Part shown: one piece after another, positions 49,031 through 56,187 of the stretch
How the letters are laid out: each line of letters opens with the position of its first letter
Numbering within the stretch: the stretch's first letter is position 1
Origin: CAVWCW01 sp963753615
Lineage (GTDB): Bacteria > Pseudomonadota > Gammaproteobacteria > Chromatiales > Chromatiaceae
Length of the DNA stretch: 64,000 nucleotides
Direction of reading: 5' to 3'
Assembly: GCA_963753615.1 (NCBI GenBank)
Contig: CAVWCW010000021.1
Coordinates: 124,001 to 188,000, forward strand
Program-made: the position numbers and the translations under genes
The notes under the pieces: model-generated
Database searches by the model: none
What the model saw: the letters and a program-made list of their open reading frames with translations, nothing else
Told to the model about the DNA's origin: nothing

Positions 49031-49975
49031 ATGTCCGTCACAGCCGCGCTGCAAAGCGATATCTTCCTGGCCTACCTCTACATTGTCGGCGCTGTACTGG
49101 CGGTTGCCGGCACCCTGCTCGGCCTGCTGACGCTGCTTGGAAAAAACGTTACTGGGATCTGGCAAACCTACCGCGGCTGGCTGGTGATGATTCCGATCGT
49201 TCTCGGCACCATCTTGCTTGGCAGGACGGCCACCATCGCCGGCGTTACCCTGCTCGCCGTAATCGGGTTCAAGGAGTATGCGCGGGCGACCGGACTGTAC
49301 GACGACTGGTGGCTGACTGGCCTCGTGTACCTGTCGATCGTCGGGCTCGGGGCTACCTCGTTGGCGACCGATCCGCGCCTCGGATACTCGGGCTGGTACG
49401 GTTTATTCATGTCATTGCCGGCCTACGTGATCGCCACCATCGTCATGGTGCCGGTGGTCAAGAATCGCGCCAAGGGTCAGCTGCAACAAGTGTCGCTGGC
49501 GATCGTCGGCTTCGTCTACTTCGGCTGGATGTTCAGTCACCTGGGATTTCTCGCCAACTCCGTGCATGCCTATGGCTATCTGCTGTACCTGGTGTTCGCG
49601 GTTCAGATCAACGACGTGGCGGCCTTCACCTTCGGCAAATTGTTCGGAAAGCACAAACTGCGCGAGAACATCAGCCCGAACAAGACGATCGAAGGCTCCC
49701 TCGGTGCGATTTCCGTATCGCTGGTGGTTCCGTTTCTGCTCTGGTTCTCGTTCCCGCATTTCGAGCCTTGGCAGCTTATTGTGACCGGACTGATTGTCGG
49801 TGTCGGAGGCCAGCTCGGCGACATGGTGATCAGCTTTATCAAGCGGGACATCGGCATCAAGGACATGGGGAACACGATCCGCGGTCATGGCGGCATTCTC
49901 GATCGAATCGACAGCATGATATTCGTGGCACCCATCTTTTTCCATGTGGTGCGATGGCTGCACGACATCCGCTGA
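49031..49975 (+). CDS. phosphatidate cytidylyltransferase, YnbB-like
   Basis: CDP-diacylglycerol synthase of the membrane CdsA family, 314 residues with about 8-9 membrane segments. The C-terminal family signature is fully present: SFIKRDIGIKDMGNTIRGHG followed by GILDRIDSMIFVAPIFFHVV, and the earlier block LRENISPNKTIEGSLGAISV. The sequence and context fit E. coli YnbB rather than housekeeping CdsA: it lies beside a YnbA-type phosphatidyltransferase and a PlsC-type acyltransferase. It probably activates phosphatidate for a specialised phospholipid made by its neighbours. Confidence 0.92.
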   Translation: MSVTAALQSDIFLAYLYIVGAVLAVAGTLLGLLTLLGKNVTGIWQTYRGWLVMIPIVLGTILLGRTATIAGVTLLAVIGFKEYARATGLYDDWWLTGLVYLSIVGLGATSLATDPRLGYSGWYGLFMSLPAYVIATIVMVPVVKNRAKGQLQQVSLAIVGFVYFGWMFSHLGFLANSVHAYGYLLYLVFAVQINDVAAFTFGKLFGKHKLRENISPNKTIEGSLGAISVSLVVPFLLWFSFPHFEPWQLIVTGLIVGVGGQLGDMVISFIKRDIGIKDMGNTIRGHGGILDRIDSMIFVAPIFFHVVRWLHDIR

Positions 49976-49988
49976 GGACCGCGGAACC

Positions 49989-50711
49989 ATGACCGAGTGG
50001 GAATACCGGCCGGCCCCCGACCTCGACCAGTCGATGGCGGAGCACCTGCGCAATTTTCCGCGCCAGCCCAGAATGCTGGAGTACGTCCTGCGCGTCGGCG
50101 CCGCGCTGCTGTTGCGTGCCTGGATGCGGATCTATCATCGGCTGCGGATCGAGGGTCGCGAGCACCTGCCCGAGCGCGGCTCTTTTGTCATGGTGTGCAA
50201 TCACACGAGTCACCTCGACACTCTGGCGATGCTCTGCACGGTGCCCCTGCGCCGGATTCACCGGACCTTCCCAGCCGCTGCCGCAGACTACTTTTTCTCC
50301 AGCCTGCCGCGCAGCGCCGTATCGGCAATACTGATCAACGCCCTGCCGTTCGATCGCAAGATCAGGGGCATCGAAAGCCTCAGCGTATGCAGTGAACTCC
50401 TGGCCAATGACGGCAACATCCTGATCCTTTTCCCGGAAGGCACGCGGACCACTACGGGAGAAATGGGGCGTTTTCGCTCCGGCATCGGCCGCTTGGTGGC
50501 CGGAACCGAGCTGCGGGTCGTGCCATGCAATCTGCAGGGCGGCTTAAAGGCATGGCCGAAAGGGCGGGCTTTTCCCCGTCCCTACCGCCTGACTCTGCGA
50601 ATCGGTTCGACGCAGACCTATGGGCAACTGGATAAATCGAGGCGATCCGTTCGCGACATCTGCCAGGATCTCGAACGACGTGTAGGCGAACTCGGTAGGA
50701 TAGGGTCATGA
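49989..50711 (+). CDS. PlsC-type lysophospholipid acyltransferase
   Basis: A 240-residue acyltransferase starting at ATG 49989 (MTEWEYRPAPDLDQSMAEHL), 13 bp after the YnbB-like gene. The acyltransferase motifs are NHTSHLD (the NHxxxxD catalytic pair) and ILFPEGTRTT (FPEGTR, substrate-binding). A hydrophobic stretch at about 38-52 (VLRVGAALLLRAWMRIYHRL) anchors it to the membrane. Its 3' end overlaps the next gene by 4 bp, so it is translationally coupled to the YnbA-like gene. The arrangement suggests acyl remodelling of the product. Confidence 0.92.
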   Translation: MTEWEYRPAPDLDQSMAEHLRNFPRQPRMLEYVLRVGAALLLRAWMRIYHRLRIEGREHLPERGSFVMVCNHTSHLDTLAMLCTVPLRRIHRTFPAAAADYFFSSLPRSAVSAILINALPFDRKIRGIESLSVCSELLANDGNILILFPEGTRTTTGEMGRFRSGIGRLVAGTELRVVPCNLQGGLKAWPKGRAFPRPYRLTLRIGSTQTYGQLDKSRRSVRDICQDLERRVGELGRIGS

Positions 50712-51326
50712 CTATCTATGATTTGAAACCGGCGTTTCAGAACCTGCTGCGGCCGATTTGCCGGCGTCTGGCAGGCTCTGGGGTCACGGCCAATCAGGTG
50801 ACGGTCCTGGCCCTCTTGCTTTCTTTCGCGGTCGGCGCGACTTTCGCTTTATGGCCAGAGGCCCCGTGGGCGGCGTTACTGGTGCCGCTGTGGCTGTTCC
50901 TGCGCATGGCGCTGAATGCGATCGACGGCATCCTGGCGCGGGAGTTCGGCATGCAGAGCCCCCTGGGCGGCATCCTCAACGAACTCAGTGACGTCGCTGC
51001 CGACGCTGCGCTTTACCTGCCCTTCGCACTCGTTGCCGGGATTAAGCCCCGGTATCGTCGTGGCCATCGTGATGCTCTCGATGCTGACCGAGATGGCGGG
51101 GGTGGTCGCTGTGCAAATCGGGGCGAGCCGCCGCTATGACGGCCCGATGGGCAAAAGCGATCGAGCCTTCGTATTCGGCCTGCTGGCGCTGCTGATCGCC
51201 ATCGATGTAGCGCCCGGCGCTTGGGTAAATCCGACCCTGCTGCTGGTCGCCATGCTGCTGGTCCTGACAGTCGTCAACCGCTGCCGCAATGCCCTGGTCG
51301 AAGTCGCGGCCGCTGACGAGGCCTAA
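50708..51326 (+). pseudogene. CDP-alcohol phosphatidyltransferase, YnbA-like, frameshifted near 51045
   Basis: Closely resembles E. coli YnbA: MTIYDLKPAFQNLLRPICRR, NQVTVLALLLSFAVG, then the enzyme motif region MALNAIDGILAREFGM with GGILNELSDVAADAALYLPF. After VAG, one extra base (around 51040-51048, in GGGATTAAGCCCC) moves the frame. Removing it continues as SPGIVVAIVMLSMLTEMAGV, SRRYDGPMGKSDRAFVFGLL and on to VEVAAADEA, again like YnbA. The second half also reads in its own frame. It overlaps the acyltransferase stop by 4 bp. It is functional only if the shift is a sequencing error. Confidence 0.8.
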
Positions 51327-51720
51327 CCCGCCGAACATTGCGGCAGCGGTCTGGGGCAGGGTCGACGAGACCATGTACTCTTGCTCCAGATCGTGCCCGA
51401 CCTGCTGCTCAGCTGGGCAGTGGTCCGAAGTTATCGGCAGGCATTCAATGCCAGCCCGGTTCCGGTGAGTGCTGGTCCGGATGTAATCGCGCAGCGGAGG
51501 CGAACCGGCATGGGAGGCGGTCCAAGGGGCGGGGCCCGCGAGCGTGGCCAAACCGGCGGTGCCTGGACGGGCTGGGATTCCCAGGGGCATTGTGTGAAGA
51601 TACGGACAATGGGAACTGGTGATTCGAAAGCCGCATAAGCCGAGCGGGGGGCACCCGCTCAGGTCCGAAGGGGCAATACCCATCCCGCTTTATATTATTG
51701 ATCTCTCTGGATAACTTGAT
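51327..51720. other. intergenic gap after the YnbA-like gene
   Basis: No supported gene. In E. coli ynbC and ynbD follow ynbA, but no match to either is visible here. Short open frames (for example 51381-51638) are arginine- and glycine-rich and not convincing. AT-richer sequence near 51690-51720 may carry the promoter of the following hydrolase gene. Confidence 0.4.
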
Positions 51721-52824
51721 TTGTTAGAGGTCCAAATCCCTCGCTTCGGGTCGATCATTTTTCTCGGGTTGCTACTGTCCGCATGTGCAGGCAGGCCCCT
51801 GACCGATTACGATCTCGATGTTCCGGCGCAGACCCTCAGCATTCCGGGCGCGCCTGCCGTCGAGGATGGGCGGACCCGGTTTCGCGAGATCTTCTGCGCA
51901 TCCGCAACCCAGGAGCGGGCAACCGACAAGAACCCGGGAACCTGTGAAGCCTTCCTTCACCGGCTCAGTGACGAACCCCCGCTTGCGGCGGTTCCGGCCC
52001 CCGCACCCGAAGCGGATCATCGGTTGCGGGTGGTGCTGGTCGGCGGCCTGCTGAGCGACTGTGTCGCCGATGTCGCCGAAATTTACGCAGATGCCTCGCA
52101 GGCGCTGCGCGAGCGCGGCTACCAGGTGGATCTGATCCCGGTTAGCGGGCTGTCCAGCAGCCGCCGGAACGCCCAAGAGATCGCCGGCTTTCTGTCGCGG
52201 CTCGAATTGCAGCCGGACGAGAAACTGGTTCTGATCGGCCATTCGAAGGGGGCTATCGATATCCTGCAGTTTCTCGTCGAATTCCCGGACTCGCCCGCAA
52301 ATGTAGTGGCCGTCGCCAGTATCGCAGGTGCGATCAACGGTTCGCCGCTGGCGGATTGGGTCGGCGACTCTGCACGCCCGTGGCTGCGGTGGCTGCCTGA
52401 GTCCTGGTGCGCCCCGGGAGACAGCGGCGCACTTGACGTTCTGCGGCGCTCCGAACGCTTGGATTGGTGGCGCCGGAATCGGCTGCCCGACAGCGTCCGC
52501 TACTATTCCCTGGCCGCCTTTACCGGGCGCGGGGAAGCCGCATGGCCATTGCGCCACAGTCATCGCTTTCTCTCCTACGTGGACCCCCGCAACGACGGCC
52601 AACTCATCTTCTACGACCAGGTCATTCCCGGTGCAACCCTGCTTGGATACGCGAACACGGATCACTGGGGCGTCGCCCTGCCGCTGGAGTCCAAGCATTC
52701 CTGGTTGGCATTGAGACCCGATCATGTGCCGCCTTTCCCGCGGACGGAGTTGCTCGAGGCGGTGTTGCTCTACATCGCGGAAGACTTGCCGCGCACCGGC
52801 CGAGGGATGGAGGAAGCGCCGTGA
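51721..52824 (+). CDS. lipoprotein alpha/beta-hydrolase, first of a tandem pair
   Basis: A 367-residue predicted lipoprotein starting with TTG at 51721. Signal LPRFG-type start MLEVQIPRFGSIIFLGLLLS, with lipid-acceptor Cys22 in SACAG. The hydrolase core holds RLRVVLVGGLLSDCVADVAE, the nucleophile elbow LVLIGHSKGAIDIL (Ser175), a further block VAVASIAGAINGSPLADWVG and the catalytic His region TDHWGVALPLE near the end. A presumed Asp lies near DPRNDGQLIFYDQV. Its stop overlaps the next gene by 4 bp. The mature protein should lie in the periplasm or on the outer membrane. Its place after phospholipid-synthesis genes suggests a lipase or acyltransferase role. Confidence 0.82.
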   Translation: MLEVQIPRFGSIIFLGLLLSACAGRPLTDYDLDVPAQTLSIPGAPAVEDGRTRFREIFCASATQERATDKNPGTCEAFLHRLSDEPPLAAVPAPAPEADHRLRVVLVGGLLSDCVADVAEIYADASQALRERGYQVDLIPVSGLSSSRRNAQEIAGFLSRLELQPDEKLVLIGHSKGAIDILQFLVEFPDSPANVVAVASIAGAINGSPLADWVGDSARPWLRWLPESWCAPGDSGALDVLRRSERLDWWRRNRLPDSVRYYSLAAFTGRGEAAWPLRHSHRFLSYVDPRNDGQLIFYDQVIPGATLLGYANTDHWGVALPLESKHSWLALRPDHVPPFPRTELLEAVLLYIAEDLPRTGRGMEEAP

Positions 52825-54074
52825 GCGGCTTTCGAGAATTGATCTTCGGTCTCGCGACGCTCGGTCTGGTCGGTTGTGCTCCGCAGTTGCTGGAATACGA
52901 CGCTACGGCCCCGGCGGCGGTACTGGCGCCGATCGGGGTGCCCGGTGTCGAGGACGCCCGGTCGCAGTTTCGGCAGATCTTCTGCGCCCAACTGCGGGAA
53001 GCCGGGGTCGCCGCTGAAGACGGCTGTTCCCGATACCTTCACCACCTGCGCGACGAGGCCGGGCCGCCGTTGGTTTCGCCCGCCATCGCCTTGCATCCGG
53101 GATCGATACGAATCCTGCTCGTTCCGGGCGCTCTGGGCGAATGCGTCGGCGAAAGCGGGATACCCTTCCGCAGCGGCGCCGAACGCCTCCGCGAACTCGG
53201 CTATTGGGTCGAGACGGTGGATCTTAAAGGTCGCTCGGGGACCGACCACAACGCAGCGCTAATTGCCGAAGAACTGAGCAAGGTCCCGCCTGATGCCGCC
53301 ACTCCCTTGGTGCTGATCGGGTACTCCAAGGGGGTTAACGATGCGCTGACCTTTCTGCTCCGATACCCGGATCTCGCGCAACGGGTGGACGCGCTCGTCG
53401 GCGTTGCCGGCAGCGTAAACGGTTCACCGCTTGCCGACCGTTATGCGCGCCTGTACTCGGTTTTCGCCGATCTCTCGGTCCCGGGCTGCCCTGCGGGAGA
53501 CGGCCAGATAGTTGCGAGCCTCACCCGTCCCCTCAATCTGCGCGGGCTGGCGGAGAACCCGCTTCCAGGCCATGTCCGCTACTTCTCCCTTGGCGCCTAC
53601 ACCGACAGCCCTCACACGGCCCGGGCTCTGCGTATGTTGTTCTCGTCTGATCTGGCGCGCATGGATCCCCGCAACGACGGGCAAACCCTTTACTACGATC
53701 AGGTCATGCCGGGCTCTGTACTCCTGGGGTACCTGAACGGCGACCACTGGGACGTGGTGATTCCGCTGCGCGAGAGAATGCCCTTCTTCGCCGGCAACAG
53801 TGCGGGCTCTCCAGATTTCCCGCGCGCGGAGCTGCTGGAATCCATTGTCCTGTTTTTGGAACAATATTGGTTGACCCGCAGTCCAGCCGATTCGATACCC
53901 GCCCGCCCGCCGGCCGAAGCGGCTCCCGCCGGCAGGGAGGAAACCGGCCAGGCGATCGAACCTCGGCAGATACCGCCAAACCCGGAGTTGCGACAGATGA
54001 TCGCCAACCTGTGTCCGGCTCGAAGCGCGAGCCCTATTTCACCAGATCACCAGCGAAAGAAGACGCAGCAATGA
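52821..54074 (+). CDS. lipoprotein alpha/beta-hydrolase, second of the tandem pair
   Basis: A 417-residue paralogue of the preceding gene, starting with GTG at 52821 (MSGFRELIFGLATLGLVGCA), with lipobox Cys19. The shared order is clear: PGVEDARSQFRQIFCA matches PAVEDGRTRFREIFCA of the first, and DPRNDGQTLYYDQVMPGSVL matches DPRNDGQLIFYDQVIPGATL. The nucleophile elbow is LVLIGYSKGVNDAL (Ser169), and the His region is NGDHWDVVIPLRERM. A Pro-rich C-terminal extension (RPPAEAAPAGREE) is unique to this copy. Its end overlaps the queC start by 4 bp, so the lipid and queuosine genes are joined in one transcript. Confidence 0.82.
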   Translation: MSGFRELIFGLATLGLVGCAPQLLEYDATAPAAVLAPIGVPGVEDARSQFRQIFCAQLREAGVAAEDGCSRYLHHLRDEAGPPLVSPAIALHPGSIRILLVPGALGECVGESGIPFRSGAERLRELGYWVETVDLKGRSGTDHNAALIAEELSKVPPDAATPLVLIGYSKGVNDALTFLLRYPDLAQRVDALVGVAGSVNGSPLADRYARLYSVFADLSVPGCPAGDGQIVASLTRPLNLRGLAENPLPGHVRYFSLGAYTDSPHTARALRMLFSSDLARMDPRNDGQTLYYDQVMPGSVLLGYLNGDHWDVVIPLRERMPFFAGNSAGSPDFPRAELLESIVLFLEQYWLTRSPADSIPARPPAEAAPAGREETGQAIEPRQIPPNPELRQMIANLCPARSASPISPDHQRKKTQQ

Positions 54075-54781
54075 AGAAAGCGGTGGTGCTCCTTAGCGGG
54101 GGCCTGGATTCGGCCACCGCCTTGGCGATGGCGAAGGCGGAGGGCTTCCAAACCTATGCCCTGTCGTTCCGTTACGGCCAGCGCCACGAGGTGGAGTTGG
54201 ATTCGGCCGCCCGGGTGGCGGAGGCCGCGGGCGTGGCCGAGCACGTGATCGCAGGCATCGATCTGCGCCGCTTCGGCGGCTCGGCGCTAACCAGCGATAC
54301 CCCGGTGCCGAAGGAACGCAGCACCGAGGCAATGGGGGAGGGGATTCCGGTTACCTATGTGCCGGCCCGCAATACCGTATTCCTGTCCTTCGCTCTGGCC
54401 TGGGCCGAGGTGCTGGAGGCGAGCGATATCTTCATTGGCGTCAATGCCCTCGACTATTCCGGCTACCCGGACTGCCGTCCCGAATACATCGCCGCCTACG
54501 AGCGGATGGCGAATCTGGCCACCAAGGCGGGGGTGGAGGGCCGCCAGCACCTGCAAATTCACACACCGCTGATCGCGCTGACCAAGGCCGAGATCATCCG
54601 CAAGGGCATGGAACTCGGGGTCGACTACGGGCTCACCAGCAGTTGCTACGACCCCGGCCCCGACGGGCGGCCCTGCGGTGGGTGCGATTCCTGCCTGCTG
54701 CGGGCGAAAGGTTTTCAGCAAGCCGGATCGAGCGACCCTCTGCTGCTGCGGTTCGGGATCACGCCAGCTCCAGGCTCCTGA
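54071..54781 (+). CDS. queC: 7-cyano-7-deazaguanine synthase QueC
   Basis: Converts 7-carboxy-7-deazaguanine to preQ0 in queuosine biosynthesis, using ATP and ammonia. The 236-residue protein starts MKKAVVLLSGGLDSATALAM with the PP-loop SGGLDS. The YRYGQRHEVEL-type block (SFRYGQRHEVELDSAARV), the middle NTVFLSFALAWAE and the Zn site CYDPGPDGRPCGGCDSC near the end are all present. Length and motifs match the family throughout. It overlaps the preceding lipoprotein gene and precedes queE by 15 bp. Confidence 0.97.
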   Translation: MKKAVVLLSGGLDSATALAMAKAEGFQTYALSFRYGQRHEVELDSAARVAEAAGVAEHVIAGIDLRRFGGSALTSDTPVPKERSTEAMGEGIPVTYVPARNTVFLSFALAWAEVLEASDIFIGVNALDYSGYPDCRPEYIAAYERMANLATKAGVEGRQHLQIHTPLIALTKAEIIRKGMELGVDYGLTSSCYDPGPDGRPCGGCDSCLLRAKGFQQAGSSDPLLLRFGITPAPGS

Positions 54782-54796
54782 CCGAAGGCGCCGCTG

Positions 54797-55440
54797 GTGA
54801 CCTACTCGGTAAAGGAGATCTTCTACACGCTGCAGGGAGAGGGCGCCAATGCCGGCCGGCCGGCGGTGTTCTGCCGGTTCACGGGGTGCAATCTCTGGTC
54901 CGGTCGCGAACGACACCGGCACAAGGCGGTCTGCCGGTTCTGCGATACCGACTTCGTCGGCAGCGACGGGCCCGGCGGCGGCAAGTTCCCCACCGCGCAA
55001 GCGCTCGCCGAGCGCATCGCCGCCGCCTGGCCCGAGTCCGAGCCCCGTGCCGCCAAGCCCCTGGTCGTCTGCACCGGCGGCGAGCCCTTGCTGCAACTGG
55101 ATGCGGATCTGATCCAATATCTGCACCGGCTTGGGTTTCGAGGTCGCCGTGGAAACCAACGGCACCAAGCCCGCCCCTCCAGGCATCGACTGGCTCTGCG
55201 TTAGCCCCAAAGCGGGCGCCGAACTGGTGCTGACGAAAGGCGACGAGCTCAAGCTGGTTTACCCCCAACCCGGCGCCTTACCGGAACGGTTCCAGGGCCT
55301 TGCGTTCGACGCACTTCTACCTGCAACCCATGGATGGCCCGGACCGGGAGGACAACACCCGACAGGCGGTGGCATACTGCCTGAAACATCCGAAGTGGCG
55401 GCTCAGCCTGCAAACCCACAAGCTGCTGGGCATCCCCTGA
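54797..55440 (+). pseudogene. queE: 7-carboxy-7-deazaguanine synthase QueE, two frameshifts
   Basis: A radical-SAM enzyme of the queuosine pathway, upstream of QueC in the reaction order. Starts GTG at 54797 (MTYSVKEIFYTLQGEGANAG). The cluster motif is Cx14Cx2C: GCNLWSGRERHRHKAVCRFC, then DTDFVG. VVCTGGEPLLQLDADLIQYL follows. The frame shifts near 55131-55140 (an extra T in GGGTTTCG) and continues FEVAVETNGTKPAPPGIDWL, WLCVSPKAGAELVLT and so on. It shifts again near 55308 (an extra G) to end HFYLQPMDGPDREDNT, RQAVAYCLKHPKWRLSLQTH, KLLGIP. Joined, it is a full-length QueE. As written it is broken. Both shifts could be sequencing errors. Confidence 0.85.
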
Positions 55441-55664
55441 GGAAACCTGGAACAAGGCCACTCTGGCGCTTCCCGGCGCGGCTTTCGAAAACGGGGTTGT
55501 CGTTTGCCTTCGTTTTCGATCGCGTGGCACGATGGAAAACACCTCGGCGTCCTGTCTCGCAGGGTTAGCGTTTTACACATCTGTCGCTTTGATCGTTGGA
55601 CCCTAGGCTGGCGAGCAACTGACCAGTCGCCATTTGGACGCCGTTTCACAAGGAGATTCAGCCC
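55441..55664. other. intergenic with sequences shared with the MITE and with 14.7 kb
   Basis: GCGCGGCTTTCGAAAACG (55476-55493) is almost the reverse complement of a segment of the MITE at 60671-60821. CGTCCTGTCTCGCAGGGTTAG (55548-55568, 21 bp in total, here split as CGTCCTGTCTCGC and AGGGTTAG) recurs at 14673-14693. These suggest a relic of the same small element. A ribosome-binding site AAGGAG lies before 55665. No gene. Confidence 0.45.
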
Positions 55665-56183
55665 ATGGCCCTGAAAATCACCGATATCAGCCTGAACCTG
55701 CCCTTCGGTATCGGGGGCGTAACCATTGCGCGCTCGGAGGCCCAGCGTGAAGCGGCCTGGGCGCTCTATGTGGAGTATGCCACCCGCATCACGACCCAAT
55801 CCCTGGCGTCCGGTCAGGGTTCGATCCGCGAGGCGCTGACGTCGCTTTACGAGCTGTTCGATATCACTCGCGAGGTTCTGAAGTCGGCGGGGCCTGGCGT
55901 CGCTGACGGGCCGGAGAGTCTTGGACCGCTGGCGATTCGGGTGCTGAACGAAGGGGTGCGTCCCTTCCTGGTGGACTGGCACGGCCGCTTGGGCGGGTTC
56001 GAAGACGAGCAGCGCATCGCCCAGCGGGCACACCTGGGGCCCGGGGTCGAGCCGGTCATCGACGAGGCTGGCTGGGACCAGGCGGCGGACTTCCGCCAAG
56101 CCCTGGATGAGTTGCGCCGGGGACTGGCCAGCTACGTGGACGCCTTGGCGATGCTGGCCGGCGTTCGGCACGGCCGGAGTTGA
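55665..56183 (+). CDS. hypothetical helical protein coupled to the TIR-SLOG gene
   Basis: A 172-residue protein starting MALKITDISLNLPFGIGGVT, with AAGGAG 10 bp upstream. After an N-terminal strand-like region it is predicted helical (SEAQREAAWALYVEYATRIT, SIREALTSLYELFDITREVL, QALDELRRGLASYVDALAML). No signal peptide or membrane segment. It ends 4 bp before the TIR-SLOG gene (start 56188), so the two form one transcription unit. I do not recognise a family. Context makes it a candidate partner or regulator of the TIR effector. Confidence 0.7.
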   Translation: MALKITDISLNLPFGIGGVTIARSEAQREAAWALYVEYATRITTQSLASGQGSIREALTSLYELFDITREVLKSAGPGVADGPESLGPLAIRVLNEGVRPFLVDWHGRLGGFEDEQRIAQRAHLGPGVEPVIDEAGWDQAADFRQALDELRRGLASYVDALAMLAGVRHGRS

Positions 56184-56187
56184 AACC

